Source of the DNA: Beroe forskalii | Taxonomy: Eukaryota > Ctenophora > Nuda > Beroida > Beroidae | Assembly: GCA_011033025.1 (NCBI GenBank) | Contig: WFMF01000450.1 | Location: 1 to 64,000 of the forward strand | Length of the DNA: 64,000 nt | Reading direction: 5' to 3' | The notes under the pieces: model-generated | Told to the model about the DNA's origin: nothing | Databases searched by the model: none | Seen by the model: only the letters and a program-made list of their open reading frames with translations | Program-made: the position numbers and the translations under genes | In this document: piece by piece, positions 44,523 through 55,842 of the stretch | Layout: every line of letters begins with the position of its first letter | Numbering within the stretch: the first letter of the stretch is position 1

Positions 44523-45597
44523 CAGCTATCAATGTGGGGGATTACTGTCGGGTATTGGTGTATAATGCGTATTGTATATATACACTCCCATCTATACACC
44601 TTTACAATGCGGGGGGTTGGGGTTTCGTGTGTACCTGTACATGCATAAGGGGTATTTGAAAATGGTTTGGCAGGGGGTAAGGGCCGTCTTACAGTCCTAT
44701 AGAAAAAGCAGCGTCAATGAAAGATTGAAAGAACTTTAGAACAACGCAAAAGAAAGAATTGTCATGAAAAGTCCAAAAATCAAGGCAAAACGCTGCTAAG
44801 GTAGACCACAGGAAGAACCTTGCCAAAATAAAGTGATAGACCAGTAATAGTATCTTAAAACAGATTAAAAATTATCAAATTATTGCAATATTAAATCTCA
44901 ATATTATTAATAATAAATGTATCCGTTCTATAAAATAGTGTTTCAAATTGTTATTTAGAGGGTAACTTATTTGGCCGTAAAGCTGTATACCTGTATAAAC
45001 TTGTGGAACTACAATTCGGAACAAGAAGCCGATCATGGAAAAATAGCTTTATACTTTTATAGAAATATCATGATCTCAGTTCTCAAATTATAGTGAAACA
45101 TATTGAAATTTCCTTCTTCTTCTTCTTTAGATGAAAGTCTAAGAAATTTCATCTTACGAATCGAATGTTATAAAATAATTTATCTTACTTCAGATTGGTA
45201 TACATAATCTTAATTTCCGCTTTGATATTAAATATTATAATCGATTCAACAAGACTTGCTTAAATGCTCAATCTTATTAGAGATTGAAGATACATCTATG
45301 TTTACATGCAATTAAATTATCTTCGAAAACTTTAATTTAACCTTACTGTTTATTAATAACTGCTCACTGATTCTACTGCCTTCCACCAAAAATAAAGGCT
45401 CACTATGCTATTAAAATGGGGAAAACAAAAATTCAAATTCATTTCATATCATTTTGTTAGAAGTAAAATTTAAATCAACAAAAGTATGCAAGCATTTTAA
45501 TTGTTCTTTTTTATTGGCAAAAATCGTATGAATACCCCTTGAAGAATTTCTGAGTTACCAAATATTTCACTGAACATCTTAAAGAGCCACTACAATA
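44523..45597. other. Intergenic, nothing recognised
   Basis: Low-GC sequence between VKORC1 and the INO80E-like gene. It must hold the VKORC1 promoter and the 3' untranslated region of the next gene. No ORF of interest. Confidence 0.45.
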
Positions 45598-45752
45598 GAG
45601 GTGTCGCTCCCTCTGAGATGAGATCGGTGTCTGAAATTTCCACAAAACTGCCATTTGTACGTGCGTGATATATTCCACGTACGTATATGGCGCCGCGCGT
45701 ACGGAAATTTCGGAATGAATCTCATTTCTCGAAGTGGCGACACCTTTGTAAT
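45598..45752. mobile_element. AGGTGTCGC-family MITE, best-preserved copy
   Basis: Terminal inverted repeats aggtgtcgc and gcgacacct bound about 155 bases. Inner parts are inverted as well: tgaaatttccacaaaact against cgtacggaaatttcgg, and a central tacgtgcgtgatatattcca with cacgtacgta. It lies just downstream of the INO80E-like stop codon. Relatives are at 17212, 31015 and 35880. Confidence 0.8.
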
Positions 45753-45763
45753 ATTAGAAACGC

Positions 45764-48700
45764 TCACCCCACATCTTCTGTCCCTTCTAAAGACGCATCC
45801 AATCCTGCCAGGAGTTCCGGAGGCATTTCCCCCTCAGTTTTAATCTGAGCTGCCCCACCCTCCGCTGGGTTCTGTTGCTCAGCAGGGGCAGGAGGGCCTG
45901 GTTCTGACTTGGCAGGAGCTGGGGGGTTGCTGGTTGCTGCTGAGGTTGCTTGCGGAGGTGGAGGTGGGGGTTGCTGGGCGATGGTGATGGGGAAGCGGGG
46001 GCCCGCACTGAACCCGCCCATGTGCAAGTGGGGGTTGCTCTGCGCTAGCCGGGCTGCCTGATGGTGCTGAGCTATCTTCTGCTGCTGAGCTGCTGCAGCC
46101 ATCCTCAGCTGGATCTGCCGCTGTTGCTGGGCGTGGATTTGAGCGAGTTGTTGGGAAGTGAGTTGCTGCTGCAGGTGGTGGGGGTTCAGCTGGTGGGGTT
46201 GGGAGATGGTGATCTGGGGACCTTTGTGGGGTTGACTCGTCACCAGCAGAGGTTGAGGGGGTTGCAGCTGGGGCTGGGCTGAGGTGGACAGTCTGGAGTT
46301 CATTGCCTGAGCTTGCAGCAGTTGCTGGGTATGGGACACGTTGCCCTGCTGCCCTGCTTGCAGTGGGTGGACTCCTGGTGGGAACTGCTGGATCAGAGGG
46401 CTAGGTAGCTGGACCCGGTGAGGAGAGGATTGGGTGGAGGTGACAGCGTGCCTCTGACGCAACATCTCCTGATGCAGACTGCTGGCATCTGACTTCTGGG
46501 AGGAAGTCACTACTTGGGGTGCTGAAGTCTGCCGGTTTGTGTCGTGAGTGGAGGGTGACTGCTTCCTGCTGTCTATCTTCTGTTGCTGGGCCGCAGAATG
46601 GCTATGTTTCTGGTTCTGGTGAGCGGATGTCGGAGTGTTGTTCCTCGCAGAGGATTGCTTGGAGGACCCGTGACTCATCACATTACTCAGACTTGCAGGC
46701 ACGGTGTGTTGTAGTTGTAATGAGGGTTGCTGAAGTTGCAGTGTGGGTCGGTGCATCTGGATTTGAGGTTGCTGAGGATGTTGCTGGGGATGTTGCTGTA
46801 AATGTTGCTGGGGATGGGATGCCTGCTGTTGCTGTGAGTGTTGCGGGTGTTGCTGCGATTGCTGCTCCATTTGTTGCGAGGCTTGTTGCAAAGGTTGCTG
46901 GGATGGGGCTTGCAATTGCAGAGACAGTTGAGGCTGTTGCTGCTGCAATACAGGTTTTGGTTCCTGTTTCGGCGCTGGTTGCTGCTTGGACGGAGTCTGT
47001 TGCGAATCATCCCGTGAATGCGATGTATTTTTAGCCGCAGAACTCTTTTCAGAAGAGTCCTGTTCTTTGGATGAAGCTGGAGGTGGCATATTCTTGGTAT
47101 TAGGAGATGACGCGGGCACCTGCTGACTGCTCTGTCCACCTGATCCGGAGTTCGAAGTCGCTTGCTCGTGCATCTGATGCGCTCTCTGCTGCAACTGGAA
47201 TTGTTGCTGCTGGAGCTGGAAATGATGCTGCTGTTGAGCATAGTACTCCTTGGGGTTCTGCAACATCATCCGTTTCATCTGGAGCTGGTACTGCTGCATC
47301 TGCATCTGCATCTGGGGCGAGGGCGGGAACATGTGTCCGGGAGGGCGAGGGAAGGCGGGCGGGGGCGCCGGGGCGGTGGAGGGCCGGTAGTTGGGATGCT
47401 GCTGAATCAGTCCTTGCTGGAGCACAGCATCGTTAGAGTTGCTCTGGGAGGGATGGGGCGATTGGGAGGCGTGTGAAGCCGGGGAGGATGCCATGGTCGA
47501 GGAGGGCGTGTGAGGGTTGGGGGAGTTGAGGACATTGTTATCCTCACCCACGCTCTGCTGCTTCTTCTTCTTGTTCAACATCCGCCGGTGGGCGCCACAC
47601 AGCTTCGTCTTAGACTTCTTCGTTATTTCGTTGGTACACTGAACGCCATTTTCCACATGAGAACAATACGAAACGGCCGGTTCGGGTTCGGTATTCGTGG
47701 TGATGGGTATTTTGGTAGCCGCGGGTTTGGAAGTTGGGGTTGGTACAACAGCCGGAGCCGACTCTGAGGAAGGGAAGGGGATCTTGCGAGGCAGGGACTT
47801 GGTGACGTCATTAGAGCTGACCTTCCTAGACCGGGGACTGTGTTTGGGACTGCTTGCTACGGCAACACTGACACTCGTGTGTGCAGGGCTAGGGAATGTG
47901 GCACTAGAGGGACTTGTCAGCGTGGGACTGTGGTTAGGTCGCGGACTCTCGTAGTTCGGACTCTGAAATAACAGCTGATTTTATAACTGTAAGAAAGCCA
48001 GATATAGACTTACTTCTAATGCTTGGCTGATAATCTGAATTGATAATTGCTGACCGAGAGATAGGGGAGAGATTCACTTACTTCTATAAAGCTAAAACAC
48101 TAACAGAATAGCTAAGTAACTAGAACATAAGTCATGAGTGTGGCCTAGATAAAATTCTTAGCCACTAAGTAATCATTAATTAATTTCACCCCATTGTAGC
48201 ACGTAGCATGCTTATATCTAATTAATCAAACCTGCATGATCCCCCTGGGTGAAGGCATTGTGATGGAGGCAGGGGTGTGGCCTGGGGTGACAGCCAGCAC
48301 GTTAGGCCTCTTGAAGGAGGGAGGGGCAGGGGAGAAGCCCTGCCTGCTCTTATCCTCGTTTAGTTTCTCATCGTCCGAGTCAGACTCACTCGTCACTCCC
48401 TCGTACTTCATGAGCCGTTCCAGGAGGAAGTTCTTATCTCGGGTTACCTGTTCAACACTCAGATTACTAAGCTGCTTATTTGGGGGCTTCAATGGTTAGA
48501 TGGATCCGCTCATTCTATAAATAAGATGATCAATCATAATTAATGAACATCCCATATGTTTACAAATAACATCTGATTGATGGCATTAGATGATAACAAA
48601 CAGTCAGCCCATAATTTATGAAGCATCAGGTGAGTAAAATTATCTCTTACCGAAAGGACGAATTGACGAGAAGTATGAAAAGAAATTGAAAACCTGAAGC

Positions 48701-48999
48701 ATTTTCTTTTGAGATTGCCGCAATTCATCCTGGTATGTCTGGTTTTCGTAGAGTAGAAACTGGAGCTTCCTCTAAAGAAAATAGTGGTGAAGAGGGAGGA
48801 TCTATGCTTTCATAGGCAGCATTAAGAAACTGAAAACCTCATGAGGTTGCTTTTTAAAGCATCCTCCATAAGTCCATTTTAAATCATACAGAGCTAAGAT
48901 TTAATTGAAATCATGACCATAGCCCCATACCTTCAGTTCCTTGTACTTGTCGAAGTAGTTGGGTTGCTGGACACTGTCTTCCTCCTCAGCCTCCTCCAT
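45764..48999 (-). CDS. INO80E-like coiled-coil protein with added C3H zinc motif and Gln-rich tail
   Basis: Four exons with matching phases: 48999-48931, 48771-48694, 48447-48232 and 47962-45764, about 853 residues. Residues 1-75 (YFDKYKELKRKLQFLLYENQ, QSQKKMLQVTRDKNFLLERL, then an acidic SDSDDE) match human INO80E, a subunit of the INO80 chromatin remodeler. Residues about 215-245 contain CSHVENGVQCTNEI and CGAHRRMLNKKKK, spaced C-x8-C-x12-C-x2-H, like the C3Hc3H motif of INO80D and KANSL2. The rest is Gln/Pro/His/Ser-rich with many CAG/CAA runs and an acidic end. Human INO80E is only about 244 residues and lacks the zinc motif. The frame is continuous across the joint, so this is one gene model. 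Nuclear role inferred. Confidence 0.8.
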
Positions 49000-49465
49000 G
49001 ATGACAGCATTATCTCATTCTACACGGGTGGGAGTATTATGTAACGATATAGGGCAGCTCATCGATATGTATATTATAGACGGGGCGGTGCCGAGTTTAA
49101 TATGCCTAATATTCATTGACATGATGACTTATTTCACACAATCTGCATGCATAATGCTGAGTATTATGTAACGATAGGGCATTGAAGTGCATATGAGGGG
49201 AGGCATTCAAGAATATTCCATAATTGCATGCGTAGGGAGATGGGGCATTTCATTACAGAGAAAAAATGAAAAATTCTACAGCAAGTTTTGGTTAGATGAT
49301 GGATTGGGATCTTACAGTAGAATAAAACTCAATATTGAATAAACTGTTCCCGAGCAGTAAAAAACATCAAACTGCTAAATGGTTCAATAAATTAATAGGT
49401 AAAAATCCTGATAAAATCAGCTTAAGATCAACATTCAATTTTTTAGTTCCTACTGTAATTCGAAT
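49000..49465. other. Short intergenic gap
   Basis: Between the INO80E-like start and the NOM1 stop, same strand. Contains a partial repeat of acgatagggcagctcatcga/acgatagggcattgaagtgc words. No gene. Confidence 0.5.
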
Positions 49466-51790
49466 TCAAAAACATTTCAGTGCTATTTTCATATTCTTCA
49501 ACTCTGCCGGATCTAGTTCTGGCTTCATGAAATGTTTCATGAAAACTTTTATGCCATTTTTCAAACTATCGAGAGGCAATGGTTGTAACCTTCCGAATAT
49601 TTCTGATATAAGAATCTCGGACTCATTCAAAATTTTACTGAATAGTGCCTTGAAGAAGTCAACATCCTCTGAACCTATCTCAGCGAAATTCACGATTTTA
49701 AGAACTGATAAGGAAATTGTCTTTGAAGAGAGGAGCGAAGATAAAAGAAGTATGAAATTGTTTCGTTTCAAGGGGGTCAGCGATTTCAAGTCTTTCAGTC
49801 TGTCCCAGATAGAAAACTGTGTTGTTATCTGATAATTCTTACTATACTGACAAAACTTTTTGATAACATTTGTGTAGTACGGGTTGAACGATTTACATTT
49901 CAAAGCACACAACATGGTGACATAGATTATTTCTCGTTCCTGTTTATCCTTTACATTGAGTTTCAGCATTTTCTCGAAACAATGCTCAAAGTCCTGGGAA
50001 GACATCAAAACGCAGAAAACATTCCGCCTCACTTCGGTGTTCATGTGATTTTTCTTAGCTAGAGCCAGGAGTTTGCTATCGAACTGAAGCTCATCTTCTG
50101 CTTTCTTGTTATCCTCTTTACCGGTCCACGCAGCCCCCACTAACCACCATCTACCCTTAGTCTTAGCATCAGTCAGATCTGTTAAAGTGACTTGGAGGTT
50201 GTTTGGAGCTCCTTTCACCACGGCTTTATAAGCTTTCTGGATATCGGTAATGTCTGATTTGTCGTAGTTTGGGATTTTGTTGACATTATTATTCTTAACT
50301 GCAGTTAGTGTGTCAACAAACCAAACGAATCGAGATGATTTTTCAGCTGTTTTGGAACCAGTATCGTTTACAATCTGTACAATGTTTTTGAGTGCTTGAG
50401 GATCGTCTTTTCGAATATCAAGTCCAACTGATTTGAAAATGTACAAGAGAACCTCCAGGTCTGCCTCTGTAAAGGATTTCAAGAGAGTTTTGATAATGTC
50501 AAAGACCAAAGAACATGACACAACTTTGAGGGCGTAAAGGAAACAGATCATCGATACGATATTGTTGAGCAATTTCCCACGCCGATCAGTCATTTCCTGT
50601 GCAAATTTATCAGCAAGGTCCTCTAACAATGGACTCACAAATTCTGGGCCAATGTTTGTTGACAGACACGCCACAAGAAGCATGTGTTCAGCACAGAGTC
50701 TGGCTGGCATGATAGTGCTGATTAGACAAGATTCCGAAACACAGGACAGAATTGCTTTGTTGACTTCTGCTCGAGGGAACTCTTGGTAGACCACTTCAAC
50801 ATCAGATAGGATTTGTTTTATGTTGGATGTTGAAACTCTGTTGACATAGCCCCGAATTTTCCTGTGAAGAAGAGCCTGACTATCCAGATTTCTCAGATGG
50901 GGAGGAACATAAGCATTGCTTTTTGATTGTTCAGCTGCAGGATTGATATTTTCTGAAACATCAACTGATGCATCATCAACATCACTATCTTCAATGTCAC
51001 CTTCTTCCTCTTCTTCTTCTACATCGTCCTTTTCAGAGCCATCATCAGCGTCGGACATGAGTTCATCCCCAGAGAAAGATTCATCATCATCGACATCACC
51101 TGTAATGTCCTCCAAATCTTCATCCATTGGGGGATCAGATTCCGAATTATCTTCCATATCTTCCATATCAGAGTTCATCTCGTTGTCACTGTCTTCGCCA
51201 CCCGAATCCAAATCTTTGAATAGATCATTTGTTGCTGATTCGGCTATTTCTTTCTGCTTCGATTGTTTTTCCACATCATCTTTGAAGTCTAAAAGATATC
51301 CTAGACCATCAGCTTCAATTGATTTGGGGTTCTTATCGGATTTCTTCTTGTTGAAACCTAAACGTTTCTCAATGTCCTTGATCACTTTGTCTTCCTTCTT
51401 GTTAGCTATGTCAGCCTCCTCTTTGGACATTTTGCTTCCACCTGATGCTTTGTATATCTTCTCCATCTTTGATTGGAGAGACACAGCACTGTCCTTTCCT
51501 GGCTTGTAAGTCTGCTTGACTTTCTTCCCAACTTTGGGACTCACTTCATCACTCTTGTTTTCCACAGGTTCCTCTGAACCAGGTAGTTTTGCACCAGCTC
51601 TCACCAGCAGATGATTGATCCGCCTTTCTTTCTTTGCTTCCTTCTTAGCTTTTCTTGCCTTCTTTCTATCCAGTTCGAATTTAGGTTTTCCAATCCTCTG
51701 TCCTGCTCTGTTTTTCTTCTTTGTACCTCCAACAAGATCAGCAATGCTGCCAGCAAACCTCTCAAGGTTTGCTTGTCTTTTCTTCACCAT
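49466..51790 (-). CDS. NOM1: Nucleolar MIF4G-domain protein
   Basis: Single-exon 774-residue frame (human about 860). NOM1 acts in the nucleolus in small-subunit ribosome assembly and can bind PP1 and RNA helicase partners. The N-terminus is basic (GRKARKAKK-type runs), followed by a long Asp/Glu/Ser-rich region. The MIF4G domain begins near residue 300 (YVPPHLRN, then RKIRGYVNRVSTSNIKQILS). RKDDPQALKNIVQ and GRWWLVGAAWTGKEDN match the family closely. The MA3 domain starts around RRNVFCVLMSSQDFEHCFEK and includes QFSIWDRLKDLKSL. ATG 51790 follows a splice-like cttcaggtattccag and overlaps the end of PET117 in another frame. Confidence 0.93.
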   Translation of the reverse strand: MVKKRQANLERFAGSIADLVGGTKKKNRAGQRIGKPKFELDRKKARKAKKEAKKERRINHLLVRAGAKLPGSEEPVENKSDEVSPKVGKKVKQTYKPGKDSAVSLQSKMEKIYKASGGSKMSKEEADIANKKEDKVIKDIEKRLGFNKKKSDKNPKSIEADGLGYLLDFKDDVEKQSKQKEIAESATNDLFKDLDSGGEDSDNEMNSDMEDMEDNSESDPPMDEDLEDITGDVDDDESFSGDELMSDADDGSEKDDVEEEEEEGDIEDSDVDDASVDVSENINPAAEQSKSNAYVPPHLRNLDSQALLHRKIRGYVNRVSTSNIKQILSDVEVVYQEFPRAEVNKAILSCVSESCLISTIMPARLCAEHMLLVACLSTNIGPEFVSPLLEDLADKFAQEMTDRRGKLLNNIVSMICFLYALKVVSCSLVFDIIKTLLKSFTEADLEVLLYIFKSVGLDIRKDDPQALKNIVQIVNDTGSKTAEKSSRFVWFVDTLTAVKNNNVNKIPNYDKSDITDIQKAYKAVVKGAPNNLQVTLTDLTDAKTKGRWWLVGAAWTGKEDNKKAEDELQFDSKLLALAKKNHMNTEVRRNVFCVLMSSQDFEHCFEKMLKLNVKDKQEREIIYVTMLCALKCKSFNPYYTNVIKKFCQYSKNYQITTQFSIWDRLKDLKSLTPLKRNNFILLLSSLLSSKTISLSVLKIVNFAEIGSEDVDFFKALFSKILNESEILISEIFGRLQPLPLDSLKNGIKVFMKHFMKPELDPAELKNMKIALKCF

Positions 51791-52364
51791 CTGGAATACC
51801 TGAAGATAAGGATGAATTGGAATTACTTCAAACTTACTAATGGACTAGACTGTCACTGCCAGATCGGGCCAGATGGAAATGGAAATATTCGCCATTAATG
51901 GTGCAAACTTACTTTTCTCTGATAGATTTGCCAAGCGAACCCTTTCCTCTAGTTTCCTTTGATAACTGTTGATATCTCTAACTGATCCTTTTTTCAGCTT
52001 CTGCAATGGCATAGCATAATATGATTAGCACTGGTTGGTGAAATAAAATTTAGTGAGTTCATGACAATCTCCCGAATTTCCTTTCCTTATTTAAATACAA
52101 GTTCGGGTCTATTTATTAGCATTTGATAAATCAGAGATCAATATCATAACGACTTCGGAATCATTTATTATATGGAGATATGGGTAGGATAATACGATAT
52201 TACAATTTTAGTAATAACAATGCTGACAATAAACTCCCAATAGGCAATACACCCGATTGACTTACATCTTTGTCACCTTTGTCCGTTTTCAGAACGTAGT
52301 AAGTAAACCCAAGGAAGAATGCTGACGAAACTCCGAAAATCACATGAGCCTGGCGTATTCCCAT
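51762..52364 (-). CDS. PET117: PET117-like cytochrome c oxidase assembly factor
   Basis: Small mitochondrial inner-membrane protein needed for complex IV assembly. Exons 52364-52266, 52000-51913 and 51799-51762, in phase, about 74 residues (human 81). It starts MGIRQAHVIFGVSSAFFLGF, giving one membrane segment, then the helical KKGSVRDINSYQRKLEERVR, like the human RDGVIRDIERQIRKKENIR. The last exon reads SIPDGEEKTSKP and stops at 51762. That exon overlaps the first 29 bases of NOM1 in a different frame. The first two exons are well supported by similarity; the short third exon rests only on splice signals and phase. Confidence 0.68.
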
Positions 52365-53094
52365 CAGTCACATGAAAAGATTTACAATATTCCTCCTGTA
52401 CCTAATCATAGAATCTTACTGTCAAGTGTCTCGAATTCGAATGAAAATTTAATCATAGTTATTGGATAATCATAATATACTCAGTTCAAGTTTAGACTGA
52501 CAATTTTTTGAGAAAATTGATGTTTGACACCAAAATGGGGCTTATTAATAGATTAAGACATCTATCGAGTTGAAACTATAGATAAAAAAGAGAAATAGTG
52601 AAAACAAAGGATGGAATTTCATATTGATAAACATATTATTATTTTGATAATTACATAATTGAATCAAACTTATCTCTATGTACAAAATTAATGTAAAAAG
52701 TAAATTCAAGGGCTCGCAGTTTCCGAAATTAAAACCTATGACTAGAGATTCATAATATGGAAACAATTTACACGTTAATTCTGAGGGTTTAGCAATGAAT
52801 AATAATAAATTATGTCAATGATCATTACAGGAATACAACTTCATAACACCGAAGTATTAAGGTATTATAAGACGATATGACATCTGATAATTCCGATTCC
52901 TCGAAACTGGGTAGAATTTAGCACTCTAAACTAAATACCTATTATATCATCAATCATCATATCAAGAGATCATACCAAACATTACTCTATACGTCTACAA
53001 TCATTATCAGTGTCCGAAAAATACGAAAAATCCAACGTATTTAGCGACATATACCACGAACACGCACACAATCACAATCTTAACGATGCGAGCA
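52365..53094. other. Intergenic, nothing recognised
   Basis: AT-rich spacer between PET117 and the ECI2 3' end. It probably contains the PET117/NOM1 promoter and the ECI2 3' untranslated region. Confidence 0.45.
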
Positions 53095-55346
53095 TCACTT
53101 CTTCTTTCGGTTGAGAAACTTCATGATGGCCGTGATACACTCGTCAGAGAGCCATCTCTCACTCAGAACCTCACACTCCCGTTTGTTAACCTCCAGGAGC
53201 TTAGCTCTGTGCTCGTGCCGGATCAGGTCCTTGCTGATCACCATCGACTGCAACAGTGCAAGGTACAGCAGGTGACGAAAATGGATGAAATGAAATTATC
53301 ATTTTCATGAAGACGTGTTGATTTCAAACTTCGACAATTAAACTTGGAGAATTTTGGAGCAATTCTTCGAACACATGAAAGCTAATCAAGATAATATTAT
53401 GAGCACTTTAGTAAAGATCATTTAATTTCTTCATAAATGATCTAAAATCATCGCATCAGATATTCTAGCGGTCTGATGTTCATAAGTCGCATTATTTAAA
53501 CTGATGATTGAAGTAAATTCTAATTTTCCTCCAATTGCGACGTACAAGGGAAACGAAAGGTTAATGGTCTTCAATTAACCTTTCGTTTCCCTTGTACGTC
53601 GCAATTAGAGGAAAATTAGAATTTACTTCATCATCAGTTTAAAATCATCGCAGCACAAAAAGTAAGTAATCAATGAATTACCTGAGGAGGCAAGGCTGCC
53701 ATGTGCTTGACGACCTTGTCCACCTCTGCTTGGAAGGTATCCTCAGTAAACACCCTCGTAACCAGACCCCCATCAGAGGCCTCCTGAGCTGTGATCTGAC
53801 GCTCTGTCAGCAACATCTCGTTAGCCTGCGAACGCAGAGACGGGTGATATCAAAAGAAGGAAACCCAGCAAAGGAGGTAGGAAAGGTAGAAGAGGGATGA
53901 TAGTGCTATGACTGGAAATGACAGACAAGCGGCAGATCACAGAGGCTGGAAGATAACAAAAGTGATCGACGAAGGGTAAGGAAATGAGAAGGGGGTAGAT
54001 AAGAGTGAGCGGCGAGCGCTCGACTATTTCATCAGTTTAAACTTGAATACCTTAGCAAATCCGAAAGTTCGAGGGAAGACATAACTGGAGCAGCCCTCCG
54101 GGGACTGCCCGAGGCTGACGAATGGGGTTTTGAAGGTTGCGTTGTCAGTACAGTAGACCAAGTCACATAACCCCAGGGTAGTTACAGGGATACCAATAGC
54201 AGGTCCGTTTACTGCTGCTATCAGCGGCTTGGGGAAGTTGATCATGGCAGCGCAGAACTCATTGGAAAGGAGATTAAAACTTTGAAAGACTTCGATTTTC
54301 ATGGATAAATCTATCAATATCAATCAGAAAGTTTTGTGATACCAATGTTCTAGTCCACTTATTAGTGATGAAGGAGTGGACTAAAACCTTGAAAAAAAGA
54401 GAAAAAGTTCATATGAAACAAACCTCATTGAGCACGTCTCTGCCCTTGAGAGCCATCTCTTTAGGACCTCCTGGGGTTGGTTGAGTGAAGTTACTCAGAT
54501 CATTGCCCGCTGAGTACCACTTGCCAGCTCCGGTTATCACTGCCACTTTCACTGAAGGATCAGCTGCATGGGCATTCAGAGTAGCGCCGATACCACGATA
54601 CATCTGGGAGCATGATTTGTGGATAGATGGATAGTTATTCAAATTTTCAAAATATTCTACTAACAAAAGACGTGCAAATGGGAGTTTTCAGCAAATAATT
54701 CTATAAGAATGGAGATAACTGATAAATTTTGACGTCTGAAATCACCATGACCTGATGACTATCATAAGTACCCATCTCCCAGGTGATTGCGTTGAACTTC
54801 TCCGGTCTGTTGAGTTTGATGGTAAGCACCCCCTCCTCCGCCGTCACAGCTAGACCTGGTACCTCCTCCAAACTAACAGTCTCCTCGGCTCCCGCCTCAC
54901 TTCCTGCCAGCTCATCCACCAGAGAAATGTACGCTTCCTTAGCTTCCTCCTGAGTCATCTCTCCTAGACTCTTCCAAGCATCGTACTTAGCTTTGGCAAC
55001 GAAGTTGAAGCCACCGGGCTTGGGAATGTTACACGGTCCACTATTCGCCTGGAATGCAGATAAGAAGATAGAATTTAAGATAAAATCTTAATACAAAACC
55101 GTAAAGTTCAGGGAGGAATACTTTTGGGGTGAATCTTCCCCTCATTGAAAACAAGTGAAGGTCATGAGCGATGCTCCTCGCCTGTTTGAACAGTCCGTAT
55201 ATTCTGAGTTTTGCTTCGTTCCCGGGGTCCTCTGTGAGAGTGTTAAGCCGGGTCTGGGCAGCTTCAAACCTGGCAGCAACGTCACTAAAACATCTGACAG
55301 AGAAACGAGAAGGGGCAACCAGGAACCTAGACACCTGGCTCAACAT
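53095..55346 (-). CDS. ECI2: Enoyl-CoA delta isomerase 2 with acyl-CoA-binding domain
   Basis: Shifts cis/trans-3 double bonds to trans-2 during beta-oxidation of unsaturated fatty acids. Six exons: 55346-55182, 55048-54752, 54603-54424, 54257-54051, 53825-53682 and 53247-53095, about 381 residues (human 394). An Arg/Ser-rich leader ([20 protein letters not shown]) suggests mitochondrial import. The ACBP domain spans exons 1-2 ([29 protein letters not shown]). The crotonase fold shows [17 protein letters not shown] (oxyanion hole), [10 protein letters not shown] and [14 protein letters not shown]. It ends NRKKK, without the SKL-type peroxisomal signal of human ECI2. Intron 1 has a GC donor (CAG|gcgagg). 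The end of exon 2 was chosen by phase and adds about seven residues. Confidence 0.92.
53498..53640. repeat. Long near-perfect hairpin in the last ECI2 intron
   Basis: Two arms of about 67 bases (left begins aaactgatgattgaagtaaa, right ends tttacttcatcatcagttt) differ by about two changes and are separated by roughly 8 bases. The word aaaatcatcgca flanks the region at 53444 and 53641. Probably a recently inserted MITE. Confidence 0.88.
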
Positions 55347-55842
55347 GCTGGAGAGGAGAGGTTAGAGGTTTGGGGAATTAGAGACATGGAGGCATGGAGG
55401 AAGAGACTGAGCTGCTAATATGACTAAATGGTAAGTAAATCAAACTTCAATTAGATCGCATCAGACATGGAAGGTGAAAAACAAAGTTCACTTGTCAAAT
55501 TCTCTGATTTATGACTGATCACTGCAGCAAATCCTTAAAAAACTTTATCTTCAACTTATAACATTTACATAACTTCAATCACAGTAGGTAAAGAAAGAAA
55601 CGAGTAATAAATTAGCAATAGAATTGATATCCTTTGGCCTGTCTCAACACAACTCCTCCTGTTTAACCAGAGATACTATGGACGCCTAGCAGCAGATCTC
55701 CGAATTCATTCATGAGTCCATATTTCATATTCACTAGATCAATCATGATTCTGATCCGATCAACCAAAATTCCCAAGTAACCGGTCCTCCGTACAATGAT
55801 TACTAAAAGCATCAGTGGAAATGTCTTGAATTTCCACACCTC

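Noticed and set aside
46519-47476. Plus-strand open frames opposite the Gln-rich gene
   Set aside because: Antisense shadows of CAG/CAA-rich coding sequence; the minus-strand frame has phase-correct exons and family motifs.
51762-52364. PET117-NOM1 fusion protein
   Set aside because: The phase from PET117 exon 2 does not enter the NOM1 frame with either candidate acceptor.
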